Source: Populus alba
Lineage: Eukaryota; Streptophyta; Magnoliopsida; Malpighiales; Salicaceae
DNA: 64,000 nt
Direction: 5' to 3'
Assembly (NCBI RefSeq): GCF_005239225.2
Contig: NC_133294.1
Coordinates: forward strand, 1 to 64,000
Both the position numbers and the translations under genes were made by a program. Positions 1-13,109 of this stretch are shown piece after piece. The notes below the pieces were generated by a model, which was not told where the DNA came from, searched no databases, and was given only the letters and a program-made list of their open reading frames with translations. Numbering within the stretch: position 1 is the first letter of the stretch; each line of letters starts with the position of its first letter.

Positions 1-3000
1 TTGCGGCAACCGGGGCATCGAAGTCGGAATGCGCGAACTCACCGAGTCAAAGCGTTTCGCTGTTTACGCAAGAAGTCTGATGTAGACCAAGTAGCAGAAG
101 CATACAAGCCCAAGAGGGATCACCCGAAATTCAAAGGCAGCTGAATTTCGGCATCAGAGGAATGGAATTCGGAAAGCCGCGAAACTCACCGAGTCAAAGC
201 TTTTCGCCGTTTGCGGAAGAAGTCTGATGTAGAACAGGTAGCAGAAGCAGACATGCTCAAGTGGGATCACCCGAAGTTCAAAGGCAATTGAATTTCCGCA
301 ACTAGGTTATCGAAGTCGGAATTGCGCGAAAACTCACCCGAGTCACAGCGTTGTAGTTTGTGGAGAAAAGTCTGATGTAGAACAAGTTGAAGAAGCATAC
401 ATGCTCAAGAGGGATCACCCGAAATTCAAAGGCAACTGAATTTCGGCAAATGGGGCATCGAAGTCGGAATGCCGCGAAACTCACCGACTAAGAGCGTATC
501 ACTGTTTGCGAAAGAAAGTCTGATGTAGAACATGTAGCAGAAACATACATGCTCAAGAGGGATCACCCGAAATTCAAAGGCAATTGAATTTCGGCAACCG
601 GGGCATCGAAGTCGGAATGCCGCGAAATTCACCGAGTCAAAGCGTTTCGCCGTTTATGGAAGATTGTCTGGTGTAGAACAAGTAGCAGAAGCATACATGC
701 TCAAGAGGGATAACCCGAAATTCAAAAGCAGCTGAATTTCGGCAACCGGGGCATCAAAGTCCGAATGCCGCGAAACACACCGAGTCAGAGCGTTTCGCTA
801 TTTTCGGAAGAAAGTCTGATGAAGAACAAGTAAGCAAAACAGACATGCTCAAGAGAGGATCACCCGAAATTCAAAGGCAATTAGAAATTTCGGCAAACAA
901 GACGCTAGGGCATCGAAGTCGGAATGCGCGAAACTCATCGAGTCAAAGCGTTTTCGCGTTTTGGAAGAATGTTCTGAGGTACAACAAGTACCAGAAGCAT
1001 ACATGCTCATGAGGGATCACCCGAAATTCAAAGACACTGGAATTTCCGCAACCGGGGGATCGAAGTCGGAATGCCGCCGAAAAGCTTCACCGGACTCAAA
1101 GCGTTTCGCCGTTTGCGGAAGAAAGTCTGATGTAGGACAAGTAGCAGAATCATACATGCTCAAGAGGGATCACCCAAAATTCAAAGGCAACGGAATTTCG
1201 GCAACCGGGTGATCGAAGTCGGAATGCTTGCGAATCTCACTGAGTCAAAGCGTTTCGCCGTTTTCGGAAGAAAGTCTGATGTAGAACAAGTAGCCAGAAG
1301 CATACATGCTCAAGAGGCGATTCACTCCGAAAAGTTCAAAAGGCAATTGAATTTCGGCAACCGGGGCATCAAAGTCGGAATGCCACGCAACTCACGGAGT
1401 CAAGTGTTTCGCTGTTTGCGCAAGAAGTCTTATGTAGAACAAGTAGCAGAAGCATACATGGTCAAGAGGGATCCCTCGAAACTCAAAGGCAACTGAATTT
1501 CCGCAACCAAGGGATCGAAGTCGGAATGACGTGAAACTCACAGAGTCAAAGCGTTTCGCCGTTTGCGGAAGAAAGTCTGATGTAGAACAAGAAGCAGAAG
1601 CATACATGCTCAAGAGGGATCACCCGAAATTCAAAAGCAACTGAATTTCGGCAAACGGGGCATCAAAGTCGGAATGCCGCGAAACTCACCGAGTCAGAGC
1701 GTATCGCTTGTTTATGCGAAGAAAAGTCTGATGTAGAACAAGTAGCAGAAACATACATGCTCAAGAGGGATCACCCGAAATTCAAAGGCAATTGAATTTC
1801 GGCAACCGGGGCATCAAAGTCGGAATGCCGAGAAACTCACCTAGTCAAAGCGTTTCGCCGTTTCCGGAAGAAAGTCTGATGTAGAACAAGTTAGCAGAAG
1901 CATACATGCTCAAGAGGGATCACCCGAAATTCAAAGGCAATTGAATTTCGGCAACCGGGGCATCAAAGTCGGAATGCCACGAAACTCACTGAGTCAAGTG
2001 TTTCGCTGTTTTGCGGCAAGAAGTCTGATGTAGAAACAAGTAATAGCAGAAGTATACATGGTCAAGAGGGATCCCTCGAAACTCAAAGGCAACTGATTTC
2101 CGCAACCAAGGGGCGAAGTCGGAAATGACGTGAAACTCACAGAGTCAAAGCGTTTTCGCCAGTTTGCGGAAGAAAGTCTGATGTAGAACAAGAAGCAGAA
2201 GCATACATGCTCAAGGGGGATCACCCGAAATTCAGAAGCAACTACATTTCGGCAACCGGGGCATCGAAGTTGGAATGCCTTGAAACTCACCGAGTCAAAG
2301 CGTTTCGCTGTTTACGCAAGAAGTCTGATGTAGACCAAGTAGCAGAAGCATACAAGCTCAAGAGGGATCACCCGAAATTCAAAGGCAACTGAATTTTCGG
2401 GCAACCGGCGGCATGGAAGTCGGAATACCGTGAAACTCACCGATCAAGAGCGTTTTGCTATTTTCGAAAGAAAGTCTAATGTAGAACAGGTAGCAGAAGC
2501 AGACATGCTCAAGTGGGATCACCCGAAATTCAAAGGCAATTGAATTTTCGCAACTAGGGCATCGAAGTCGGAATTGCCGTGAAACATCACCGAGTCACAA
2601 AGCGTGTCGCAGTTGTGGAAGAAAGTTTCTGATGTAGAACAAGTAGAAGAAACCATACATGCTCAAGAGGGATCACCCGAAATTCAAAAGCAACTGAATT
2701 TCGGCGAAACGGGGCATCGAGAAGTCGGAATGCCGCGAAAACTCACCGACTCAGAGCGTATCACTGTTTGCGAAAGAAAGTCTGATGTAGAACAAGTAGC
2801 AGAAACATACATGCTCAAGAGGGATCACCCGAAATTCAAAGGCAAGTGAATTTCGACAACCGGGCATCGAAGTCGGAATGCCGCGATAACTCCACCGAGT
2901 CAAAGCGTTTTTCGCCGTTTATGGAAGAAAGTCTGGTGTAGAACAAGTAGCAGAAGCATACATGCTAAAGAGGGATCACGAAATTCAAAAGCCAACTGAA

Positions 3001-3460
3001 TTTCGGCAACCGGGCATCTAAGTCGGAATGCCGCGAAAACTCACCGAGTCAAAGTGTTTCGCTGTTTGCGCAAGAAGTCTGATGTAGAACAAGTTAGCAG
3101 AAGCATACATGCTCAAGAGGGGATCACCTAAAAATTCAAAAGCCAACTGAATTTCGGCAACCGGTGGCATCGAAGTTGGAATGCCGCGAAACTCACCGAG
3201 TCAAAGCGTTTCGCTATTTTCAAAAGAAAGTCTGATGTAGAACAAGTAGCAGAAGCATACATGCTCAAGAGGGATCAGCCCGAAATTCAAAAGGCAAATT
3301 TCGGATGAATTTCGGCAAACTAGGGCAATCGAATTCGTAATGCTGCGAAACTCACCTGAGTCAGAAACTCATCCAGCGTTTCGCTGTTTGCGGAAGAAAG
3401 TCTGATGTAGAACAAGTAGCAGAAGCATACACGCTCAAGAGGGATCACCCGAAATTCAGA
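1..3460 (+). repeat. Left end block A of a ~3.4-kb direct duplication
   Basis: The variant order matches 4530-7970 at an offset of about 4.55 kb. Shared rare markers: GTCCGAATGCCGCGAAACAC (754 and 5317), GAGGTACAACAAGTACC (977 and 5525), GGAATGCCTTGAAACTC (2272 and 6825) and GAATTCGTAATGC (3330 and 7866). The first ~630 bases also match 3474-4130 (CAAGCCCAAGAGGG at 107 and 3578). The block contains the reverse-ordered m6-m5-m4-m3-m2 monomers of the 1033-bp HOR. Indel noise is high. Confidence 0.8.
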
Positions 3461-4529
3461 AGCAATTGAATTGCGGCAACCGGGGCATCGAAGTCGGAAT
3501 GCCGCGAAACTCACCGAGTCAAAGCGTTTCTCTGTTTACGCAAGAAGTCTGATGTAGACCAAGTAGCAGAAGCATACAAGCCCAAGAGGGATCACCCGAA
3601 ATTCAAAGGCAGCTGAATTTCGGCATCAGGGGAATGGAATTCGGAAAGCCGCGAAACTCACCAAGTCAAAGCTTTTCGCCGTTTGCGGAAGAAGTATGAT
3701 GTAGAACAGGTAGCAGAAGCAGACATGCTCAAGTGGGATCACCCGAAATTCAAAGGCAATTGAATTTCCGCAACTAGTTATCGAAGTCGGATGCGCGAAA
3801 AACTCACGAGTCACAGCGTGTCGCAGTTTGTGGAAGAAAGTCTGATGTAGAACAAGTTGAAGAAGCATACATACTCAAGAGGGATCACCCGAAATTCAAA
3901 GGCAACTGAATTTCGGCAAATGGGGCATCGAAGTCGGAATGCCGCCGAAACTCACCGACTCGAAGAGCGTATCGGCTGTTTGCGATACAAGAAAGTCTGA
4001 TGTTTTCAGAACATCGTAAAACTCCGCAGCGTTTCGCAGAACATACATGCTCAAGAGGGATCACCCGAAATTCAAAAGCAATTGAATTTCGGCAACCGGG
4101 GGCATCGAAGTCGGAATGCCGCGAAACTCACCGAGTCAAAGCGTTTCGCTCGTTTATGGAAGATTGTCTGGCGTATAGAACAAGTAGGCAGAAGCATTAC
4201 ATGCTCAAGAGGGATAACCCGAAATTCAAAAAGCAACTGAATTTCGGCAACCGGGGGCATCTAAGTTCGGAATGCCACGAAACTCACCGAGTCAAAGTGT
4301 TTCGCTGTTTGCGCAAGAAGTCTGATGTAGAACAAGTAGCAGAAGCATACATGGTCAAGAGGGATCCCTCGAAACTCAAAGGCAACTGAATTTCCGCAAC
4401 CACGGGATCGAAGTCGGAATGACGTGAAACTCACTGAGTCAAAGCGTTTCGCCGTTTGCGGAAGAAAGTCTGATGTAGAACAAGTAGCAGAAGCATACAT
4501 GCTCAAGAGGGATCACCCGAAATTCAGAA

Positions 4530-7500
4530 GCAATTGAATTTCGGCAACCGGGGCATCGAAGTCGGAATGCCGCGAAAACTCACCGAGTCAAAGCGTTTCG
4601 CTGTTTACGCAAGAAGTCTGATGTAGACCAAGTAGCAGAAGCATACAAGCTGCAAGAGGATCACCCGAAATTCAAAGGCAAGCTGAATTTCGCAACTCAG
4701 GGGGAATGGCGAATGGAATTCGCCGAAAAGCCGCGAAACTTCACCGAGTCAAAGCTTTTCGCCGTTTGCGGAAGAAGTCTGATGTAGAACAGGTAGCAGA
4801 AGCAGACATGCTCAAGTGGGATCACCCGAAGTTCAAAGGCAATTGAATTTCCGCAACTAGGTTATCGAAGTCGGAAATGCCGCGAAAACTCACCGAGTCA
4901 CAGCGTGTCGTAGTTTGTGGAAGAAAGTCTGATGTAGAACAAGTTGAAGAAGCATACATCTCAAGAGGGATCACCCGAAATTCAAAAGGCAACTGAATTT
5001 CGGCAAATGGGGCATCGAAGTCGGAAATGCCGCGAAACTCACCGACTAAGAGCGTATCGCTGTTTGCGAAAGAAAGTCTGATGTAGAACATGTAGCAAGA
5101 AAATACATGCTCAAGAGGGATCACCCGAAATTCACAGGCAATTGAATTTCGGCAAACCGGGGCATCGAAGTCGGAATGCCGCGAACTCACCGAGTCAAAA
5201 GCGTTTCGCCGTTTATGAAGATTGTCTGGTGTAGAACAAGTAGCAGAAGCATACATGCTCAAGAGGGATAACCCGAAATTCAAAAGCAGCTGAATTTCGG
5301 CAACCGGGGCATCAAAGTCCGAATGCCGCGAAACACACCGAGTCAGAGCGTTTCGCTATTTTCGGAAGGAAAGTCTGATGAAGAACAAGTAGCAGAAACA
5401 GACATGCTCAAGAGGGATCACCCGAAATTCAAAGGCAATTGAATTTCGGCAACTAGGGCATCGAAGTCGGAATGTCGCGAAACTCATCGAGTCAAAGCGT
5501 TTCGCCGTTTGTGGAAGAATGTCTGAGGTACAACAAGTACCAGAAGCATACATGCTCATGAGGGATCACCCGAAATTCAAAGACAACTGGAATTTTCCGC
5601 AACCGGGGGAATCGAAGTCGGAATGCCGCGAAACTCACCGACTCAAAGCGTTTCGCCGTTTAAGCGGAAAGAAAGTCTGATTGGTAGGACAAGTAGCAGA
5701 ATCATACATGCTCAAGAGGGATCACCCAAAATTCAAAGGCAACGAATTTCGGCAAACCGGGTGATCGAAGTTCGGAATGCCGCGAAACTCACTGAGTCAA
5801 AGCGTTTCGCCGTTTTCGGAAGAAAGTCTGATGTAGAACAAGTAGCAGAAGCATACATGCTCAAGAGGGATCACCCGAAATTCAAAGGCAATTGAATTTC
5901 GGCAACCGGGGCATCAAAGTCGGAATGCCACGAAACTCACTGAGTCAAGTGTTTCGCTGTTTGCGCAAGAATTTCAAGTCTTATGTAGAACAAAGTAGCA
6001 GAAGCATACATGGTCAAAGAAGGGATCCTCGAAACTCAAAGGCAACTGAATTTCCGCAACCAAGGGATCGAAGTCGGAATGACGTGAAAAAGGTAGACTC
6101 ACAGAGTCAAAGCGTTTCGCCGTTTGCGGAAGAAAGTCTGATGTAGAACAAGAAGCAGAAGCATACATGCTCAAGAGGGATCACCCGAAATTCAAAAGCA
6201 ACTGAATTTCGGCAAACGGGGCATCGAAGTCGGAATGCCGCGAAACTCACCGAGTCAGAGCGTATCGTTGTTTGCGAAAGAAAGTCTGATGTAGAACAAG
6301 TAGCAGAAACATACATGCTCAAGAGGGATCACCCGAAATTCAAAGGCAATTGAATTTCGGCAACCGGGGCATCCAAGTCGGAATGCCGAGAAACTCACCT
6401 AGTCAAAGCGTTTCACCGTTTCCGGAAGAAAGTCTGATGTAGAACAAGTAGCAGAAGCATACATGCTCAAGAGGGATCACCCGAAATTCAAAGGCAATTG
6501 AATTTCGGCAACCGGGGCATCAAAGTCGGAATGCCACGGAAACTCACTGAGTCAAGTGTTTCGCTGTTTGCGCAAGAAGTCTGATGTAGAACAAGTAGCA
6601 GAAGTATACATGGTCAAGAGGGATCCCTCGAAACTCAAAGGCAACTGAATTTCCGCAACCAAGGGATCGAAGTCGGAATGACGTGAAACTCACAGAGTCA
6701 AAGCGTTTCGCCGTTTGCGGAAGAAAGTCTGATGTAGAACAAGAAGCAGAAGCATACATGCTCAAGGGGGATCACCCGAAATTTCAGAAAGCAACTTGAC
6801 ATTTCGGCAACGGGGCATCGAAGTTGGAATGCCTTGAAACTCACCGAGTCAAAGCGTTTCGCTGTTTACGCAAGAAGTCTCATGTAGACCAAGTAGCAGA
6901 AGCATACAAGTTCAAGAGGGATCACCCGAAATTCAAAGGCAACTGAATTTCGGCAACCGGGGCATGGAAGTCGGAATACCGTGAAACTCACCGAGTCCAG
7001 AGCGTTGCTATTTCGAAAGAAAGTCTAATGTATAACAGTAGCAGAAGCAGACATGCTCAAGTGGGATCACCCGAAATTCAAAGGCAATTGAATTTTCGCA
7101 ACTAGCATCGAAGCGATCGGAATGCGTGAAATCACCGAGTCACAGCTCAACTGTCGCAGTTTGGGAAAAAGTCTGATGTAGAAACAAGTAGAAGAACCAT
7201 ACATGCTCAAGAGGGATCACCCGAAATTCAAAAGCAAACTGAAATTTCGGCGAACGGGCATCGAAGTCGGAAGCCGCGAAACTCACCGACTCAGAGCGTA
7301 TCACTGTTTGCGAAAGAAAGTCTGATGTAGAACAAGTAGCAGAAACATACATGCTCAAGAGGGATCACCCGAAATTCAAAGGCAAGTGAATTTCGACAAC
7401 CGGATATGGCATCGCAAGTCGGAATTGCCGCGATACTCACCGAGTCAAAGCGTTTTTCGCCGTTTATGGAAGAAAGTCTGGTGTAGAACAAGTAGCAGAA

Positions 7501-7970
7501 GCATACATGCTAAAGAGGGATCACCCGAAATTCAAAAAAAGCAACTGAATTTCGGCAACCGGGCATCTAAGTCGGAATGCCGCGAAACTCACCGAGTCAA
7601 AGTGTTTCGCTGTTTGCGCAAGAAGTCTGATGTAGAACAAGTAGCAGAAGCATACATGCTCAAGAGGGATCACCTAAAATTCAAAGCCAACTGAATTTCG
7701 GCAACCGGGGCATCGAAGTTGGGAATGCGCGCAAACTCATCCGAGTCAAAGCGTTTCGCTATTTTCAAAAGAAAGTCTGATGTAGAACAAGTAGCCAGAA
7801 AGCATACATGCTCAAGAGGGATCACCCGAAATTCAAGGCAATGTGAATTTCGGCAACTAGGGCATCGAATTCGTAATGCCGCGAAACTCACCGAGTCAGA
7901 GCGTTTCGCTGTTTGCGGAAGAAAGTCTGATGTAGAACAAGTAGCAGAAGCTACAACATGCTCAGAGGGA
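4530..7970 (+). repeat. Left end block B of the ~3.4-kb direct duplication
   Basis: Collinear with 1-3460. From 3.56 to 5.25 kb the order is m6, m5, m4, (m3 garbled), m2, m1, m7, m6, m5, m4, m3, m2. This is the seven-monomer unit of 40.6-46.2 kb read backwards, with about 1.06 kb between the two m6 monomers (1033 plus indels). It shows that the far left end corresponds to the 38-44 kb part of the right arm. Confidence 0.8.
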
Positions 7971-10900
7971 TCACCCGAAATTCAAAGGCAATTGAATTTC
8001 GGCAACCGTTTTGGGGGATCGAAGTCGGAATGCCGCGAAACTCACGAGTCAAAGCGTTTCGCCGTTTCTGGAAGACCACGTTAGCAGAAGCATAACAAGC
8101 AAGAGCGATCCACCCGAAATTCAAAGGCCGAATTTCGCAGGGGGAATCCAAACTCACATAGTCAAAGCGTTTGCCGTTTTTTACTTGGTTGTTTCGACTG
8201 ATGTAGATTTGCAAGAGTATGTAGAGAGGCACATACATTTTCAAGAGGTATCACTCGAAATTGGTGAATTTCGACAACCGCACCTAGGGCATCGAAGTCG
8301 AGAATGCCGGAAACTACCGAGTCAAAGCGTTTCGCCGTTTGTGGAACAAAGTCTGAGGTAGAACAAGACAGAAGCGTACATGCTCTTGAAGGATCACCCG
8401 AAATTTCAAGGCAGTGGAAATTTTCGTAACGGGGGATCAAAGTCGGAATGCTGCGAAACTCACCGACTCAATGCGTTTCGCCGTTTGCGGAAGAAAATCT
8501 GATGTAGAACAAGTAGCAGAAGCATACATTTTTCAAGAGGGATCACCAAAATTCAAAGGCAACGGAATTTTGGCAAACCAGGGGATCGAAGTCGGAATGC
8601 CGCGAAACTAACTGAGTCAAAGCGTTTCGCTGTTTCCGGAAGCAAGTCTGATGTAGAACATGTAGCAGAAGCATACATGCTCAAGAGGGATCACCCGAAA
8701 TTCAAAGGCAATTGAATTTCGACAACCGGGGCAACGAAGTCAGAATGCCACGAAACTCACCGAGTCAAAGCGTTTCGCTGTTTATGGAAGAAAGTCTGGT
8801 GTAGAACAAGTAGCAGAAGCATACATGCTCAAGAGGGTTCACCCGAAATTCAAAAGCAACTGAATTTCGGCAACCGGGGCATCTAAGTCGGAATGCCGTG
8901 AAACTCACCGAGTCAAAGTGTTTCGCTGTTTGCGCAAGAAGTCTGATGTAGAACAAGTAGCAGAAGCATACATGCTCAAGAGGGATCACCCGAAATTCAA
9001 AGCCAACTGAATTTCAGCAACTGGGGCATCGAAGTTGGAATGCCGCGAAACTCAGCCGAGTCAGAGCGTTTCGCTATTTTCGAAAGAAAGTCTGATGTAG
9101 AACAAGTAGCAGAAGCATACATGCTCAAGAGGGATCACCCGAAATTCAAAGGCAAGTGAATTTTGGCAACTAGGGCATCGAATTCGGAATGCCGCGAAAC
9201 TCACCGACTCAAAGCGTTTCGCCATTTGCGGAAGAAAGTCTGATGTAGAACAAGTAGCAGAAGCATACATGCTCAAGAGGGATCACCCAAAATTCAAAGG
9301 CAATGGAATTTTGGCAACCGGGGGATCGAAGTCGGAATGCCGCGTAACTCACTGAGTCAAAGCGTTTCGCCGTTTGCGGAAGAAAGTCTGATGTAGAACA
9401 AGTAGCAGAAGCATACATGCTCAAGAGGGATCACCCGAAATTCAAAGGCAATTGAATTTCGACAACCGGGGCATCGAAGTCGGAATGCCGCGAAACTCAC
9501 CGAGTCAAAGCGTTTTTCGCCGTTTATGGAAGAAAGTCTGGTGTAGAACAAGTAGCAGAAGCATACATGCTAAAGCCGGGATCACCCGAAATTCAAAGGC
9601 ACTGAATTTCGCAACCGAGGATCGAAGTCGGAATGCCGCGAAACTCACCGACTCAAAGCGTTTCGCCATTTGCGGAAGAAAGTCTGATGTAGAACAAGTA
9701 GCAGAAGCATACATGCTTAAGAGGGATCACCCGAAATTCAAAGGCAACTGAATTTCGGCAACCGGGGCATCGAAGTCGGAATGCCGCGAAACTCACCGAG
9801 TCAGAGCGTTTCGCTGTTTGCGGAAGAAAGTCTGATGTAGAACAAGTAGCAGAAGCATACAAGCTGAAGAGGGATCACCAAAATTCATAGGCAACTATTT
9901 CGGCAACGGGGCATCGAAGTCGGAATGCGGCGAAACTCACGGAGTCAAAGCGTTTCGCGTTTGGGAAGAAAGTCTTGATGTAAGAACAAGTAGACAGAAG
10001 CATACATGCTCAAGAGGGATCACCCGAAATTCAAAGGCACTGGAATTTCCGCAACCGGGCATCGAAGTCGGAATGCCGCGAAACTCACCGACTCAAAGCG
10101 TTTCGCCGTTTGCGGAAGAAAGTCTGATGTAGAACAAGTAGCAGAAGCATACATGCTCAAGAGGGATCACCCGAAATTCAAAGGCAACTGGAATTTCGGC
10201 AACCAGGGGCATCGAAGTCGGAATGCCGCGAAAACTCACCGAGTCAAAGCGTTTCGCTGTTTGCGGAAGAAAAAAGTCTGATGTAGAACAAGTAGCAGAA
10301 GCAATACATGCTCAAGAGGGATCACCCGAAAATTCAAAGGCAACTGAATTTCGGCAACCGGGGCATCGAAAGTCGGAATGCCGCGAAAACTCACCGAGTC
10401 AGAGCGTTTCGCTGTTTGCGGAAGAAAGTCTGATGTAGAAACAAGTAGCAGAAGCATACATGCTGAAGAGGGATCACTCGAAATTCAAAGGCAACTAGAA
10501 TTTCGCCAACAAGGGCATCGAAGTCGGAATGCCGCGAAACTCACCGAGTCAAGCGTTTCGCTGTTTGCGGAAGAAGTCTGGGCAACAAAAGGAGGAGAAG
10601 CATTGCTGAAGACACCAAATTCAAAGGCAACTGAATTTCGGCAAAACATAGGGCAATTCAAGTCAGAATGGCATTTTCGAAGAAAGTCTTATGTAGAATT
10701 AGGAGAAGCAGACATGCTCAAGATCACCGAAATTCAAAGGCATGATTTCGGCAATCGGGATCAAAGTTCATTTTCGCCGTTTGCGGAAGAAGTCTGATGT
10801 ATCACTAGTAGCAGAAGCATACATGCTCAAGAGGGATCACTCGAAATTCAAAGGCAACTGAATTTCGGCAACAAGGGCATCCAAGTCAGAATGCCGGGAA

Positions 10901-11568
10901 ACTCACCGAGTCAAAGCGTTTCGCCGTTTGCGGAAGAAAGTCTTATGTAGAACAAGTAGGAGAAGCAGACATGCTCAAGAGGGATCACCCGAAATTCAAA
11001 GGCAACTGAATTTCGGCAATCGGGGCATCAAAGTCGGAATGCAGCGAAACTCATCGAGTTAAAGCGTTTCGCCATTTGCGGAAGAAGTCTGATGTATCAC
11101 TAGTAGCAGAAGCATACATGCTCAAGAGGGATCACCCGAAATTCAAAGGCAACTGAATTTCGGCAATCGGGGCATCAAAGTCGGAATGCAGCGAAACTCA
11201 TCGAGTCAAAGCGTTTCGCCATTTGCAGAAGAAGTCTGATGTATCACTAGTAGCAGAAGCATACATGCTTAAGAGGGATCACCCGAAATTCAAAGGCAAC
11301 TGAATTTCGGCAACCGGGGCATCGAAGTCGGAATGCCGCGAAACTCACCGAGTCAGAGCGTTTCGCTGTTTGCGGAAGAAAGTCTAATGTAGAACAAGTA
11401 GCAGAAGCATACATGCTGAAGAGGGATCACTCGAAATTCAAAGCCAATAGAATTTCGGCAACCGGGGCATCGAAGTCGGAATGCCGCGATACTCTCCGAG
11501 TCAGAGCGTTTCGCTGTTTGCGGAAGAAAGTCTGATGTAGAACAAGTAGCAGAAGCATACAAGCTGAA

Positions 11569-12158
11569 GAGGGATCACCCAAAATTCATAGGCAACTAAA
11601 TTTCGGCAAACGGGGCATCGAAGTCGGAATGCCGCGAAACTCACGGAGTCAAAGCGTTTAGCCGTTTCCGGAAGAAAGTCTGATGTTGAGCAAGTAGCAG
11701 AAGCATACATGCTCAAGAGGGACCACCCGAAATTCAAAGGCACTGGAATTTCCACAACCGGGGATCGAAGTCGGAATGCCGCGAAACTCACCGACTCAAA
11801 GCGTTTCGCCGTTTGCGGAAGAAAGTCTGATGTAGAACAAGTAGCAGAAGCATACATGCTCAAGAGGGATCACCCGGAATTCAAAGGCAACTGAATTTCG
11901 GCAACCGGGGGATCGAAGTCGGAATGCCGCGAAACTCACGGAGTCAAAGCGTTTCGCCGTTTCCGGAAGAAAGTCTGATGTTGAGCAAGTAGCAGAAGCA
12001 TACATGCTCAAGAGGGACCACCCGAAATTCAAAGGCACTGGAATTTCCGCAACCGGGGATCGAAGTCGGAATGCCGCGAAACTCAACGACTCAAAGCGTT
12101 TCGCCGTTTGCGGAAGAAAGTCTGATGTAGAACAAGTAGCAGAAGCATACATGCTCAA
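11569..12158 (+). repeat. Two copies of a 295-bp dimer (148 + 147 bp), left arm
   Basis: Two successive 295-bp units, each one 148-bp monomer plus one 147-bp monomer that reads GGGGATCGAAG instead of GGGGCATCGAAG. A private marker, GATGTTGAGCAAGTAGC, occurs at about 11683 and again 295 bases later at about 11978. The 1-base deletion keeps one reading frame open for 120 codons (11501-11863 and 11796-12158, minus strand). This is a consequence of the deletion and does not show coding. The matching pair in the right arm is at 34588-35177. Confidence 0.85.
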
Positions 12159-12733
12159 GAGGGATCACCCGAAATTCAAAGGCAACTGAATTTCGGCAAC
12201 AAGGGCATCCAAGTCAGAATGCCAGGAAACTCACCGAGTCAAAGCGTTTCGCCGTTTGCGGAAGAAAGTCTTATGTAGAACAAGTAGGAGAAGCAGACAT
12301 GCTCAAGAGGGATCACCCGAAATTCAAAGGCAACTGAATTTCGGCAATCGGGGCATCAAAGTCGGAATGCAGCGAAACTCATCGAGTCAAAGCGTTTCGC
12401 CATTTGCGGAAGAAGTCTGATGTATCACAAGTACCAAAACAATACATGCTCAAGAGGGATCACCCGAAATTCAAAGGCAACTGAATTTCCGCAATGGGGG
12501 CATCAAAGTCGGAATGCCGCGAAACTCACCGAGTCAAAGTGTTTCGCCATTTGCGGAAGAAGTCTGATGTATCACTAGTAGCAGAAGCATACATGCTCAA
12601 GAGGGATCACACGAAATTCAAAAGCAACTGAATTTTGGCAACCGGGGTATCAATGTCGGAATGCCGCGAAACTCACCGCGTCAAAGCGTTTCGCCGTTTG
12701 CGGAAGAAAGTCTGATGTAGAACAAGTAGCAGA

Positions 12734-12745
12734 AGCATACATGCT
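12734..12745. other. Third dyad AGCAT-AC-ATGCT (representative)
   Basis: Five-bp arms AGCAT and ATGCT around AC, repeated in most monomers at positions 14-25. Variants with CAGACATG weaken it. Short, but it adds to a monomer unusually rich in two-fold symmetry. Confidence 0.65.
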
Positions 12746-12758
12746 CAAGAGGGATCAC

Positions 12759-12786
12759 CCGAAATTCAAAGGCAACTGAATTTCGG
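12759..12786. other. Stem-loop dyad, 10-bp perfect arms (representative)
   Basis: CCGAAATTCA at 12759-12768 and TGAATTTCGG at 12777-12786 are perfect reverse complements around the 8-nt spacer AAGGCAAC. The element recurs once per monomer through most of the array. In the frequent variant with AGGCAA as spacer, the arms grow to 11 bp. The dyad could extrude as a small cruciform or hairpin. No function is shown. Some classes (the GGGATCCCTC monomer, which has CTCGAAACTC and GAATTTCCGC) break both arms, so it is not strictly conserved. Confidence 0.9.
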
Positions 12787-13109
12787 CAACCGGGGCATCG
12801 AAGTCGGAATGCGGCGAAACTGACCGAGTTAGAGCGTTTCGCTGTTTGCGGAAGAAAGTCTGACGTAGAACAAGTAGCAGAAGCATACATGCTCAAGAGG
12901 GATCACCCGAAATTCAAAGGCAACTGAATTTCGGCAACCGGGGCATCGAAGTTGGAATGCCGCGAAACTCACCGAGTCATAGTGTTTCACCGTTTGCAGA
13001 AGAAAGACTGATGTAGAACAAGTAGCAGAAGCATACATGCTCAAGAGGGATCACCCGAAATTCAAAGGCAACTGAATTTTGGCAACAAGGGCATCCAAGT
13101 CGGAATACC

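Larger units (their letters stand above)
12721..12868 (+). repeat. Representative 148-bp monomer
   Basis: One clean copy, given as reference for the numbering used here. Landmarks by monomer position: 14-25 AGCATACATGCT dyad; 26-40 CAAGAGGGATCACCC; 39-66 stem-loop with arms CCGAAATTCA and TGAATTTCGG; 71-76 CGGGGC; 80-90 GAAGTCGGAAT; 94-122 second dyad with arms GCGAAAC and GTTTCGC; 124-131 GTTTGCGG; 137-148 AGTCTGATGTAG. This copy differs from consensus at a few sites (for example GCGGCGAAAC and TGACGTAG). Confidence 0.95.

Noticed and set aside
8100..8300. Possible foreign insert in an irregular stretch (TTACTTGGTTGTTTCGAC, GCAAGAGTATGTAGAGAGG)
   Set aside because: The pieces are still distorted satellite words and the array resumes on both sides in phase. 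It is best explained by read error in the noisy zone.
11501..12158. 120-codon ORFs as possible genes (also 34588-34950, 42501-42863, 59384-59746)
   Set aside because: They arise only where a 147-bp monomer restores frame, they are read straight through satellite, and equivalent frames are broken in neighbouring copies. No protein family is recognisable.
12751..12790. tRNA-derived origin or internal RNA polymerase III promoter in the monomer
   Set aside because: GGGATCACCCGAAATTC only loosely recalls a B box. No matching A box or cloverleaf arms could be found at the right distance.
12779..12796. CENP-B box-like motif: TTCG followed by CGGG in AATTTCGGCAACCGGGGC
   Set aside because: The canonical box needs seven bases between TTCG and CGGG with an A at the fifth of them. 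Here the spacing is five. It is the nearest match I found, but it does not meet the motif.
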